Source: Azotobacter vinelandii CA
Lineage (GTDB): Bacteria; Pseudomonadota; Gammaproteobacteria; Pseudomonadales; Pseudomonadaceae
Direction: 5' to 3'
Assembly: GCF_000380335.1 (NCBI RefSeq)
Contig: NC_021149.1
Span: forward strand, 5,302,371 to 5,366,370
DNA length: 64,000 nucleotides
Shown: in pieces, positions 50,243 through 59,446 of the stretch
How the letters are laid out: every line of letters starts with the position of its first letter
Position numbering within the stretch: the stretch's first letter is position 1
Notes under the pieces: model-generated
What the model was told of the DNA's origin: nothing
What the model saw: the letters and a program-made list of their open reading frames with translations, nothing else
The model's database searches: none
Translations under genes and position numbers: made by a program

Positions 50243-52240
50243 TCAATTCTTGTGCAGACCAAGCTTCTCAAAAAGCACACGATTCCTGCGTGCGGCATCT
50301 TTAATAAGCTTGTCATAGGAAATTATTTCGATATAGCCATTGCCGCCTGTGAGGGTCTTGAAATAGCCCTCACCATCAATGGATTCGTGGTAGTTCATCC
50401 GCATTTCTCTTTTGAGAGAGGGTGTTAAATCTGCAATCAGATATCCAAAAAATCGAATACCGCGCGCATTGATAGGTCTGCCATCTACATCGTCCAGCTT
50501 GCTCTCCTGAATCTCGACAAAGCGCTTGATAATCTGTTGGGCGGGGTCTGCTTGATAGTCATCACGGCCTGGGCGTTTAAACTCAATGACGACAATCGCA
50601 CCGGTAGAGTCATCTTCTTCCCGAATACCGATGGGGGTATCGTAGAAAAAGGCACAGATGTCTGGTTCCTTATTGGAAGTATCTTCCAGACCTTCGATAG
50701 ACTTTAATTTTTTGTCTGATGTGAGCAGCGTGTGGTAGCAAAGCCGTTCGTCAATTATCCAAAGGTTTTGCTGCTCAAAGAATATGTCTTTGGAAGTGAC
50801 GCCCATCGGAAAGAGCATCTTGTGCAATACCTTCTCCAACGGGTATTTATTATCAGAACGCCGCTTTTTCAGGCTCAGCGATACCAAATCAAGAATCGTC
50901 CGACGATGCGTAACGTACTTTGAAAGCTCCGCCTTTCCCAGCTCATTAGCCTGCTCGGCAAGCGTTTGAAATCGCTCCGCATATTGTTCGAACGATTCAT
51001 TTTCAAAGTAGGTAGCCGCATGACGCAAGTCCTTGCGCACACCGTCCTCGACTTCACGTTTGACATGCAACATTTCTTCATCCAGCTTTTCAGCGGACAA
51101 ACCTGGCTGAATACGTTGTTCGAGGAGCTCCCTGTAGCGGGGATGAGTGAGTGCTCTGTATTCGGGTGCCTGCTCGACAAACTTCTCGATCTGAGCGCGC
51201 TTTTCCTCGTTAGTTGACTTTAAGTCATTTGTAAGAAGGGGACGCAATGCGCCGACAATACCCTGGTTCAGAGCGCGACGAGAAACAAGCGTCTGCTCTA
51301 ACTCGGGTTCGTCATCGCTTTGGAAGGCGATGCGTGTCCGCTCTTGGTTAGCGTGGGCGTCTAGATACTCTCCCGTAACAAGCACGATGAGGGTGTAAGG
51401 CGATTGTTCGTCATCCAGAAACTTCTCGGGAAGCTCCGGCAGCAGGTCTCGCAGTTTGGTTGTGGTGACTTCTCGCCCGTTCGCGCATAGGTTCAGTTCG
51501 TGGCGCGAACGACCATCACGATGGCGATAGGCTTGCAGGGCAAATGTATGGCCGGATACATCGAAAAATTGTTCTTCAATGTGAGCCAATACTGTGGACT
51601 GGAATAGTTTGTGCAAATCAATCGGCATATGACTAGGCGATTCCAGTGTAATAGGCGGGCAGGAGCGAGCCGCAAACCTGATCAAAAAATGCGCAATGAT
51701 GCGTTCAGCGATGATTTCGGGCCGAGTAGGCCAACCAACTCGAAACTTGTCATTAATACGCCGCAAAGAGGTATGTGTGCCGCATGCCTCTTTGACTTCA
51801 GACGTGGTGTCTGCACCTTTCAGTTCATCTTGGATGCTGAAGTCGAATTCACGAAGTAAAGTCTTGTCTTCGTATTTGAAGACACTACGGATGTGTACGG
51901 CCGAAAAAACCTTAAGGAAAGTGAAGCGTCCTACACCTCGGCCGCCGACCTTGACCTTTGAAAGCGTGTGCGCCTCTTGAAATGAAGCCAAGTTCTTATC
52001 GTTGAAGCCAACACCATCATCAACCACATCGAAACCGTCCACAACCAAAGTTCCATCCCCAGCTTGATGGGCAAGATCATTGGACGTTAGCAACCGGATG
52101 CGAATCGAATGATTTCTGAAACCGTCTCCATGCTCTTCGATTGCGTCAATGGAATTCGATATTGCCTCGAACAGAGGCATCATCGCTTTGGCTTGGGATA
52201 GCTCCAGGCGATCTACTAATCCCTTGATATTGGCCAGCAT
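50243..52240 (-). CDS. GHKL ATPase with predicted C-terminal PD-(D/E)xK nuclease
   Basis: 665 residues. The N-terminal Hsp90/MutL/histidine-kinase ATPase fold is marked by N-box LFEAISNSIDAIEEH (about 23-37), VDDGVGF (about 73) and GGRGVGRFTFLKVF (about 98). A middle region of helices and coiled coil follows. Near 520-560 there is EPDICAFFYD...AIVVIEFKRPGRDDYQ, the D...E-x-K spacing of restriction-type nucleases. GHKL ATPases are known inside some restriction operons, but this chain with its own nuclease-like end is not one I can name. It sits between kwaB (61-base gap) and mod (12-base gap). GC is lower than in the flanking res and SNF2 genes. Confidence 0.78.
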   Translation of the reverse strand: MLANIKGLVDRLELSQAKAMMPLFEAISNSIDAIEEHGDGFRNHSIRIRLLTSNDLAHQAGDGTLVVDGFDVVDDGVGFNDKNLASFQEAHTLSKVKVGGRGVGRFTFLKVFSAVHIRSVFKYEDKTLLREFDFSIQDELKGADTTSEVKEACGTHTSLRRINDKFRVGWPTRPEIIAERIIAHFLIRFAARSCPPITLESPSHMPIDLHKLFQSTVLAHIEEQFFDVSGHTFALQAYRHRDGRSRHELNLCANGREVTTTKLRDLLPELPEKFLDDEQSPYTLIVLVTGEYLDAHANQERTRIAFQSDDEPELEQTLVSRRALNQGIVGALRPLLTNDLKSTNEEKRAQIEKFVEQAPEYRALTHPRYRELLEQRIQPGLSAEKLDEEMLHVKREVEDGVRKDLRHAATYFENESFEQYAERFQTLAEQANELGKAELSKYVTHRRTILDLVSLSLKKRRSDNKYPLEKVLHKMLFPMGVTSKDIFFEQQNLWIIDERLCYHTLLTSDKKLKSIEGLEDTSNKEPDICAFFYDTPIGIREEDDSTGAIVVIEFKRPGRDDYQADPAQQIIKRFVEIQESKLDDVDGRPINARGIRFFGYLIADLTPSLKREMRMNYHESIDGEGYFKTLTGGNGYIEIISYDKLIKDAARRNRVLFEKLGLHKN

Positions 52241-52301
52241 AATTCAGCTTTCTACGCAGAAAACAAGACGCATGCTAGAAGCCTGTACAGATGATGGGGC
52301 G

Positions 52302-53255
52302 TCACGCAGTGCCTCCTGTGGCTACCGGTGCCTTCGCGGCAGAATCAAACAACTCGTTATTGATGGGGGATCGCAGCCTGTCATTGTTCAAAAGCTTGAG
52401 CAGCAGCTCGACGGTTTTCTCCTCGACAACGATCTTGCCCTTGACGATCTTGAGTTCCCACTTTTCGCTGGTATTGACCTTGATCAGCTTCTGCATATAG
52501 TCGGGTTGCTTGTAGTACCCCGACTTGCGAATGGATGAGAGCTTTCTGAGGTGATGAAGATTCGTGCCTACGAACTCCTTGATAATGTTCACATCGTCAA
52601 ATATCTTCAGCTTTTCAAATTCAGCCAGTACTTCAGCACCGTTGGCCTTCATGCCTTCTCGGAAGTTCATGGAGCTTTCGAATTGCCGCTTGTTGGCAAT
52701 GAAGGTAGTGCCCTCATAGACAAAGAAATCGTACCGGGGATCAATCAGGAAAATTTCTTTGTCTTCGAGATCTACCAGTTTGTGATCCTGGAAGAACGTA
52801 GCATTCTTCGACTTTACTTTCTTTGGTTGCGTATCAGCATTGATTTTCCGCCAAGCGAAGAGTCGCTTTCCATCCTTCTCAAACAGAGCGATGTACGCCC
52901 AAGAATTGAGCAGTTCCTCGTAGTTCTTGGCGTGTTGGTTATTGAAGCCATCGTCGATCGCCTCCGTGACCTTCACAAAGTCGGTAATATCTGTCGCGAT
53001 AGTGAACAGCGCGTCATCACCGTCAGCATTGTTGAAGTCGTATGCAGAGACGTGAAATTCCTTGTTCTGCATCTGTGTCTTCAAATATCCACGGAAGCGC
53101 CGTTGCAGTTTTGCGTCGATATTGACCCGAAGTACGCTGTAATTTGCGTCTTTCTGAATGACCTTTCTTTTGACCAACCAAAAGGTTACCGGCCACTTGC
53201 TGAAGTCGAAAGACTTGATCTCTTTTAGCTGTTTTTTGGCTTTATTAGTGCTCAT
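52302..53255 (-). CDS. kwaB: Kiwa defence protein KwaB (DUF4868)
   Basis: 317 residues. Family landmarks are YDFFVYEGTTFIANKRQFESSMNF in the centre and the acidic loop FNNADGDDALFTIATDI. DUF4868 directly after a small four-helix membrane protein is the signature of Kiwa, a two-gene anti-phage system in which the membrane partner KwaA and cytosolic KwaB act together. It overlaps kwaA by 11 bases. The gene is AT-rich against the chromosome average, in line with lateral transfer. Confidence 0.85.
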   Translation of the reverse strand: MSTNKAKKQLKEIKSFDFSKWPVTFWLVKRKVIQKDANYSVLRVNIDAKLQRRFRGYLKTQMQNKEFHVSAYDFNNADGDDALFTIATDITDFVKVTEAIDDGFNNQHAKNYEELLNSWAYIALFEKDGKRLFAWRKINADTQPKKVKSKNATFFQDHKLVDLEDKEIFLIDPRYDFFVYEGTTFIANKRQFESSMNFREGMKANGAEVLAEFEKLKIFDDVNIIKEFVGTNLHHLRKLSSIRKSGYYKQPDYMQKLIKVNTSEKWELKIVKGKIVVEEKTVELLLKLLNNDRLRSPINNELFDSAAKAPVATGGTA

Positions 53256-53832
53256 CTTGTCTCCCTGACTGCTTAGGCTCCGGTTGTGCTGCGATGTAAA
53301 GATAGTGTGAAAGACGTTCCAATTGACATGAGTCCCCTATGCTGATCGGCACCCGAGTGATCACCATGGCCTGGGTTTCTTTGTCGCCACGCTTAAATGT
53401 GCAGTCGATCAACATATAGCCAGCTATTGCAAGGATAGGATTGATGAACACCGTCTGCGTCCGGTAGGCCATGATGAACAAAATGCTCAGGAAAACCACG
53501 AGACTAAGAAGTGTCTGCCAATCTCCCAGATCAATGCGCATGAAGGACAACATGTAGGGAATCGTATACCCAAACATATCGCCGGACTTGTTGGCTGCCT
53601 TGGTGATGACAACCGGCAGCCCGCCATCGATTTCTTTCACGGCCCGGAGTGTGATCACACTGCTGCCAATCGCCGTTAGAAGCAGGATGCCACTGTGGAT
53701 AGGCGTACTGAAAAACCATGGGTTGGAAAGGTCGATATCCTTGATTGCCAGGATGAGCATTAGCGGTGAATATGCGCTCAAGAACAGCAGCAGAGAAACC
53801 AGTGGGCGTAGCCGCAAAGAGGGATCACTCAT
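53245..53832 (-). CDS. kwaA: Kiwa defence membrane protein KwaA
   Basis: 195 residues from the ATG at 53832, which overlaps the helicase stop (ATGA at 53829-53832); an upstream in-frame ATG at 53844 lies inside the helicase gene. Four hydrophobic segments are visible: VSLLLFLSAYSPLMLILAI, IHSGILLLTAIGSSVITL, LLSLVVFLSILFIMAY and INPILAIAGYMLIDC. Length, helix count and adjacency to kwaB support KwaA. In published Kiwa systems KwaA senses infection at the membrane and works with KwaB. Confidence 0.82.
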   Translation of the reverse strand: MSDPSLRLRPLVSLLLFLSAYSPLMLILAIKDIDLSNPWFFSTPIHSGILLLTAIGSSVITLRAVKEIDGGLPVVITKAANKSGDMFGYTIPYMLSFMRIDLGDWQTLLSLVVFLSILFIMAYRTQTVFINPILAIAGYMLIDCTFKRGDKETQAMVITRVPISIGDSCQLERLSHYLYIAAQPEPKQSGRQDEH

Positions 53833-56729
53833 CGCAATATCCACTCCACGTTGAACAGCACCTGTTCCTGAACTCGCTGTTCCAGTTGCTCTTCAAGCTG
53901 TTCGATCAAAGCATTGCGCTGCATCTCGATGTCATCCTGCCTAGCGAACAGTTCCCTGCGTAGTTTGCTGCGCTTGGCTTCCAGTTCTCGCTGGCGCTTC
54001 TGATGTGCCAGCTTTTCTTCCAATGTGGGTGATGCGGCGGCAGTGCGGCGCACCTCCTTGATCTCGCCGTCGATAGCCTTGATTTCCTGCTCCAGCCCGA
54101 GCTTCAGGTCATCGGCCCAAGCATCGAGCTTCTGCACCTCCTGCTCGAAGTAGCCCAGGTTGCGTTGATTGATCTCACGCAGCAGCACGTTTTTGCGGCT
54201 TTCGACGTCGGCGACGAGTTCAGCGCACGCTTGCAGGTGCGCATCGCCTTCGACTTGCGCAGGCAGGCGCAGTAATTTTTCTGGATCGTCCTCTGGCAGC
54301 GCTTCCCCCATCTGGGTGCAGGCGGAAACAACCAGGTGCTGCTCCTGATCGTTCAGGGTTTCGACTGTCAGCAGGGTCACGCTCAACCAGCCGCTCTGCC
54401 CGCGCCATTTTTCAAGGCTGACGAGCCTTTTGCCGTAGGCGGCATAGTCGAACGCCAATCGTGTGGGGGCTTGTAGGTCTCGCGTCTTGGCGCGCTCAAT
54501 CGCCCATTCCGCCAAGGGATGACCCATCCGGTAAAGATGCGCATCGCCGCTGCGTCTGGGCAGTTCATAGCGCCCCGCCATCACTGTCTGTTCTCGGCTG
54601 CCAATGGCGAGACCTAATCCATCGGGCAGGCTGTGCAGGACAAAACCATTGACCTCTTCGGCAGTATCGAAGCGGGCATGATCCCGCAACTCCGTGCGGC
54701 TCAAGTCCATCAGCAGGCGCTCGTACTTGTTCAGCACTGCCTGGCTGTCCTGGCTGCGGATGCGCAGTTTCTCCTGCACTTCCTCGTCGAAATTCTCCAG
54801 CAGAAGCTGCCGTGTTCTGAGCATCGCTTCGTCGATCTCGCTGGCAAGTTCGCGCTGGAGGTCTTCGAAACGGCTGCGAATTTCTTCGGGTTCGCGGCAG
54901 TTTTGGTAGATGGCGGCGATCCGCCGCTCGAAATCCACACCGGAGCCGATGGCTCCCAGCACTTCGTCACTGGCGCCGAATACGCCTTCGAACAGCTTGA
55001 ACTTCTGCGATAGCAACTGATAGACACGGGCATCTGCCTCATTGCTGCGGTCCACGAAGTTGACCACCACCACATCGTGCTTTTGCCCGTAACGGTGGCA
55101 GCGACCGATGCGCTGCTCAATCCGTTGGGGATTCCACGGCAGATCGTAATTGATAACCAGAGAGCAGAACTGGAGGTTGATGCCTTCCGCGCCTGCCTCC
55201 GTCGCGATCATGATGGTGCCGCGCTCCTTGAAGTGCTCAACCAACGCGGCGCGGGTGTCAGCGGTTTTGGAGCCGGTAATGCGATCGCTGCCTTCATGGC
55301 GTTGCAGCCAGTCTTTGTAGATGGCCTGCGCTCTGGCATCGCTGTTGGTGCCGTTGAACAGCACGATGCCGTCGCCGTAGGGTGTTTCAGCCAACAGGGA
55401 AAGCAGGTAATTCTGGGTGCGCTTGGACTCGGTGAAGATAATGGCTTTCTTGCCCGCACCTAAACGCTCCAGTTCGGCAAAAGCCTTGTCCAACGCTGTC
55501 AGCAGCGCCTGCCCTTTGGCGTTCTGTCGAATGCCCGTAGCCAATTCCTTGAAGCGTCGGAGCTCGGCCGCTTCGTCGGCAATAGCTGCTCGTTCGTTGG
55601 CGCTGGCATCGGAATCGCTGGTGACGCTGTCATTCCACTCGTCAGCGGTCTCGTCCAGACCCTCGTAATCGTCATCCAGCGACTCTGTCAGGTCAGGGAC
55701 ATCAGGCAACTCATCCAGTTGTCCTTGAAGGCGATTGGCCATAGTCTCCAGCGCCCCGGCAATGGCGTGGCTGGACGAGGCCAGTAGCTTCCATAGCACC
55801 AACGAGATCAGTTGACGCTGGCCTTCAGGCAGTGCCTTGAGATTCGGGCGACGCAGGTAATCGGCCACCAATGCGGAAAGTTGCTGCTCTTCCTGGCTTG
55901 GGGTGAATTCTTCGACGATTGCGATACGTGCGGTATACGGCACGTATTGCTGAACTTGCCGATGCAGCGTGCGTTTGCAAAGTGGTGCCAAACGCTCTCG
56001 CAGTGCCCGGTTGGACTGTTCGGTTCTGACGCCAGAGAATTGGGTCCGAAAGCTGTCGAGATCGCCAAACACACGCTCGTCGATCATGCTCACCAAGCCG
56101 TAAAGCTCCAGCAGGGTGTTTTGCAGCGGTGTTGCCGTCAGCATGACTTTGGCATCGACGTGCTCCAGCGCATCGCGGATCGTCCGGGCAATGACGCTGC
56201 CGTTCTTGTAGACATTGCGCAGACGGTGGGCTTCATCCATGACCACCAGATCCCAATGAATGCGCCTGAGGTCATCGGCCTTGGCCTTGGCGAACTGGTA
56301 GGAACAGATGACCGGCCCGTGTGCATGCAGGAAGGGCTGCGTGACGCCTTCCTTGCGCATGGCGTTGTAGTTTTTTGCTTCGAGGATCAACCCCTGAAGA
56401 TTGAACTTGTCCTGCAGTTCCTGGTGCCATTGCTTGCGCAGGTTGGCCGGCACAATGATGAGCATCTCGCGACGCCGCTCCGCCCAATGCTGGGAAATGA
56501 CCAGCCCGGCTTCGATGGTTTTGCCCAGCCCCACTTCGTCTGCCAGGATCACGCCACGCGATAGCGGGTTGCGACAGGCAAAGAGTGCGGCTTCGACCTG
56601 GTGCGGATTCAAATCCACCTGGGAGTCCACCAGCGCGCTGGCTAGAGATTCCACGCTGTCACTGGCTGCCTGTCGGGTCAGTTGCCAGGCAAAATACTGA
56701 CTTTGATGAGGGGTCAGGAAATGTTCCAA
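53829..56729 (-). CDS. SNF2/RapA-like SF2 helicase with C-terminal coiled coil
   Basis: About 966 residues from a TTG at 56729, preferred because GGAGA lies seven bases upstream and it starts 19 bases after the Mrr stop; the ATG at 56801 would overlap Mrr by 53 bases. Motif I is LADEVGLGKTIEAG (about 62), motif II VVMDEAH (about 163), motif V ATEAGAEGINLQ and motif VI QRIGRCHRYGQ (about 540). From about 790 a long charged coiled coil follows. Such helicases occur beside Mod and Res genes in type III-like systems. It should translocate on DNA using ATP. It is coupled to kwaA by ATGA. Confidence 0.87.
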   Translation of the reverse strand: MEHFLTPHQSQYFAWQLTRQAASDSVESLASALVDSQVDLNPHQVEAALFACRNPLSRGVILADEVGLGKTIEAGLVISQHWAERRREMLIIVPANLRKQWHQELQDKFNLQGLILEAKNYNAMRKEGVTQPFLHAHGPVICSYQFAKAKADDLRRIHWDLVVMDEAHRLRNVYKNGSVIARTIRDALEHVDAKVMLTATPLQNTLLELYGLVSMIDERVFGDLDSFRTQFSGVRTEQSNRALRERLAPLCKRTLHRQVQQYVPYTARIAIVEEFTPSQEEQQLSALVADYLRRPNLKALPEGQRQLISLVLWKLLASSSHAIAGALETMANRLQGQLDELPDVPDLTESLDDDYEGLDETADEWNDSVTSDSDASANERAAIADEAAELRRFKELATGIRQNAKGQALLTALDKAFAELERLGAGKKAIIFTESKRTQNYLLSLLAETPYGDGIVLFNGTNSDARAQAIYKDWLQRHEGSDRITGSKTADTRAALVEHFKERGTIMIATEAGAEGINLQFCSLVINYDLPWNPQRIEQRIGRCHRYGQKHDVVVVNFVDRSNEADARVYQLLSQKFKLFEGVFGASDEVLGAIGSGVDFERRIAAIYQNCREPEEIRSRFEDLQRELASEIDEAMLRTRQLLLENFDEEVQEKLRIRSQDSQAVLNKYERLLMDLSRTELRDHARFDTAEEVNGFVLHSLPDGLGLAIGSREQTVMAGRYELPRRSGDAHLYRMGHPLAEWAIERAKTRDLQAPTRLAFDYAAYGKRLVSLEKWRGQSGWLSVTLLTVETLNDQEQHLVVSACTQMGEALPEDDPEKLLRLPAQVEGDAHLQACAELVADVESRKNVLLREINQRNLGYFEQEVQKLDAWADDLKLGLEQEIKAIDGEIKEVRRTAAASPTLEEKLAHQKRQRELEAKRSKLRRELFARQDDIEMQRNALIEQLEEQLEQRVQEQVLFNVEWILR

Positions 56730-56748
56730 GTGAATGTCTCCGCGGGCA

Positions 56749-57741
56749 TCAGGCAGGCCAGTACAGCCGCTTGAGCGGCACGATTCGTTTGGTTTCGGCA
56801 TCAGTGGCGTCGTAGTGCTCGATCAGCGCGCGCACCACATGATCCAGCGTCCACATGGCTAGCGGGATGGATGCTCGATCTGCTTCGTACTGGGCATCCT
56901 TGGTGAAGCCGCCAGTACTGACATACAGCCCGCGATCATCCTTGTGACGGCCGCCGAGGAAGCTGCGGATTTCCTGACTGCCCATCTGCCCTTTGCGGTG
57001 CTTGACCTCCACGACGATGCGCGGGTGTTCGAAGCCAAAGCCGTCGGGCGATGCGACGATGTCCTTGCCCCGGTCTGAGCCAGGTGGTGAAACTTGGGTC
57101 TTGTAGCTCATGGCGCGCAGGATGCCGGCGACCAGTTGCTGCATGTCGTCCCAGTCGAGTTCATTGACCCGATCCTTGATGCGTTCCAGCGCCTGGGACT
57201 CGATGTCAGCCAGTGGATCGGCGATGACTTCCTCGGCTTCATCTTCCACGGCTGGAGCTGGTTTACCCTTCAGCGCCGCCAGCACTTCGGCTGCCGCGCT
57301 GGACGGCACCTCGAACAGGGTCAGGGTCGAACCTAGGCTGTTCTTTGTGCTGGTGCCCAAGCTGTCGCGTGGCAATTCCTGCGTTTGCCACTGCACCTTG
57401 CGCGCCAGTGGCATGCCTTGTTCGGCCCACTCAGGGTGGTGTTCGGCTGTTCCCGTGACCTTGCCGATCGAGTACAGGCGATTGGCTGGCGAATAGGTGA
57501 TGACCCAGTCGCCATCCTGGATGTCGTTAACGAAACGCCAGACCTGGGATGCACCCGATACCACTGTGCCTTGCTTTGCCTGTGGCTCGGCAGACTGGTA
57601 CAGGGCGATTAGCTGCTTGCGTCCGACACCGGGTTTGGCATGGGCTGCCAATTGATTCCAGCCCACGGCAGCTACGCCGCGTTCTCGAAAGGCGTCATAC
57701 AAGCTTCCGCCTTCGCCTCGCACCATCCACATCCGTGCCAT
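56749..57741 (-). CDS. Mrr-type restriction endonuclease
   Basis: 330 residues from ATG 57741 (MARMWMVRGEGGSLYDAF, with AGAGGGA upstream). The N-terminal part looks like a DNA- or modification-recognition domain (GDWVITYSPANRLYSIGKVTG). The C-terminal Mrr domain has WDDMQQLVAGILRAMSYKTQVSPPGSDRGKDIVASPDG, then IVVEVKHRKGQMGSQEIRSFLGG, giving the D...E-x-K catalytic set. Mrr enzymes cleave modified DNA. It is 27 bases after the HTH gene. Its C-terminus is echoed by the fragment at 39826-39910. Confidence 0.88.
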   Translation of the reverse strand: MARMWMVRGEGGSLYDAFRERGVAAVGWNQLAAHAKPGVGRKQLIALYQSAEPQAKQGTVVSGASQVWRFVNDIQDGDWVITYSPANRLYSIGKVTGTAEHHPEWAEQGMPLARKVQWQTQELPRDSLGTSTKNSLGSTLTLFEVPSSAAAEVLAALKGKPAPAVEDEAEEVIADPLADIESQALERIKDRVNELDWDDMQQLVAGILRAMSYKTQVSPPGSDRGKDIVASPDGFGFEHPRIVVEVKHRKGQMGSQEIRSFLGGRHKDDRGLYVSTGGFTKDAQYEADRASIPLAMWTLDHVVRALIEHYDATDAETKRIVPLKRLYWPA

Positions 57742-57767
57742 TGCATTCCCTCTCTTATTCGTAGCCA

Positions 57768-58085
57768 TCAATCCAGCACCACCAGAAACTCAGTCGCCAG
57801 CGCTGTCGGCTGAACATCCCGAACATTGCGCTGCAGCGACACCAAACCGTAATCGGCCATCATCTTCAGGGTGCGCGACAGGTTCGGCACCTTACGGCCA
57901 CTGAGTTCGGCCAGTTCGGTCAGGGACTTGGGTTGTTTGTCATGAATCAAGCGCAGCAGACGGCGGTTGTCGTCCGACAGCACCGCTGCCAGTGATGCCA
58001 GAGACGGAAACCAAATGCTGGGAGTTTCGCTTCCCTGCGGCGGCGAACCTTCTGGCTGTCGGATACCTACAATGCAGCGCTTCAT
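57768..58085 (-). CDS. Winged-helix regulator (HVO_A0114/TumA-like)
   Basis: 105 residues. The winged helix reads LSDDNRRLLRLIHDKQPKSLTELAELSGRKVPNLSRTLKMMADYGLVSLQR. This small family includes antitoxin-type regulators; no toxin gene is seen upstream. As first gene of the defence run it probably represses its own operon through the palindrome upstream at 58121-58135. Confidence 0.8.
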   Translation of the reverse strand: MKRCIVGIRQPEGSPPQGSETPSIWFPSLASLAAVLSDDNRRLLRLIHDKQPKSLTELAELSGRKVPNLSRTLKMMADYGLVSLQRNVRDVQPTALATEFLVVLD

Positions 58086-58112
58086 GATCGCGAATCCAAT
58101 GACACGTTGATT

Positions 58113-58135
58113 TACGATTGTATCAGTGCCTGATA
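58113..58135 (-). promoter_or_regulatory. Operator-like palindrome and -10 before the regulator gene
   Basis: TATCAG-TGC-CTGATA (58121-58135) is a perfect 6+6 inverted repeat. On the minus strand it ends just before TACAAT, a likely -10, about 28 bases from the regulator ATG. Binding here would block the promoter of the defence operon. The -35 is weak. Confidence 0.55.
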
Positions 58136-58251
58136 ATCATCGTCGATCACAAATGCCTGCCACAAAGGAAAAGGCAGAGACAAGGGAATGGTAATCAAGG
58201 GGCAACGGCCCTACCCAAAAAGGGAAAAGGCCACCAGCGCCTCGGACGGAC

Positions 58252-59434
58252 TTACACCACCAGATTTGCCGACGGCGCCAATCCGTCGATGTAGTCCGAC
58301 CACGCCTGCAGCATCTCCCGCTGCTGCTCGGCGTACTCGGCCCGGTTGTAGACGCCGCGCACGCCGCCGATGGTGTGGTTCAGTGCCTTCTCCACCACGT
58401 CCGAAGACCAGCCCTGTTCGTGCAGCAGCGTCGATGCGGTGCGCCGCAGGTCATGGATGGTGAAGGCGGGGATCTCCTGCCCCTGCAATGACACCTTCAG
58501 TGCCTGGTTCAGCGCATTGTTGGCGAAGGGCTTGGCCAGGGTGCCGCGACCGGGCAGCACCCAGACGCTGCTGCTGGCCAGCGGCTGGAGTTCCTTGAAC
58601 AACGTTTGCGCCTGGGTGGATAGATAGACGATATGGGGCTTGCCGGTCTTGGAGTTCTCGACCGGGATGTGCCATTCGCCTTCCTCCACATGCACATCCT
58701 TCCACTGGGCCAGCATCAGCTCCGACTTGCGCACCAGGGTCATCAGGATCAACTGAAAAGGCGATCTTGGACTGGCGGCGGATGTTGGAGGTCTGCATGG
58801 CGCGCAGGAACTGCCGGATCTCGTCCGGCGTCAGCGCGCGGTCGCGGGCAGCGGCGCGGTAGACGTGCCGCATTGGCAGGGCCATGACCGGGTTGGCCTG
58901 GATCAGGCCGCAGGTCAGCGCGTAGTCGAACATGCGCTTGAGCAGGCCGCGCACCTGGCCGGCGGCGGCATCGAAGCCTTGCTCTTTCTTGCGCCAGATG
59001 ACGGTGCGCACGTCTTCCGCGGTGATATCCCGAACTGGTTTGCTGCCGATGTGCGGCAGGATGTCTTTTTCCAGGTAGCGACGGGGCATGGTCACGTTCT
59101 TGCGGTCGCGTGACTGGATGTCCTTGAAGAAGCGTTCGGCGAAGTCGGCCACGGTGGCGTCTTCTGCGCCTGCCACTTTCTCCTGTTGTTTCTTCTTTGC
59201 TGGCGACTCCCCCATCGCCACTTGGTGGGCCGCCTCGTCCCGCTTCAGGCGCGCGTTCTTCAGCGTCAGCGCCGGGTACTTGCCCAGCGTGAGCTTCTCG
59301 TACTTGCCATTCAGCCGGTAGCGGTAGCGCCAGACGACGCCCCCGGTCGGGAAGACCTCCACATACAGCCCCCTGTCATCGGTAACCGTATAGGTCTTGT
59401 CCTTGGGCTTGAGCGCGGTATCGGTCAGTGCCAT
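58252..59434 (-). pseudogene. P4-type tyrosine integrase, one-base frameshift
   Basis: Starts at ATG 59434 (MALTDTALKPKDKTY, the DUF4102 arm-binding domain). It runs through the core-binding domain to LRAMQTSNIRRQSKIAF, then shifts frame in a run of four A on the plus strand (58756-58759). One base fewer restores AFQLILMTLVRKSELML and a 393-residue protein. The catalytic residues are all present across the two frames: Arg in VRKSEL, His-Asp-Leu-Arg in TIHDLRRTAST, His in ALNHT and Tyr in GVYNRAEY. A sequencing error is possible; otherwise the island has lost its own integrase. Confidence 0.88.
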
Positions 59435-59446
59435 CTCATCCTCCGT

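Noticed and set aside
58136..58200. TumE-type toxin gene partner upstream of the HTH gene
   Set aside because: A short open stretch ends in AFVIDDDYQALIQS, but there is no start or recognisable toxin domain and the space to the integrase is too small.
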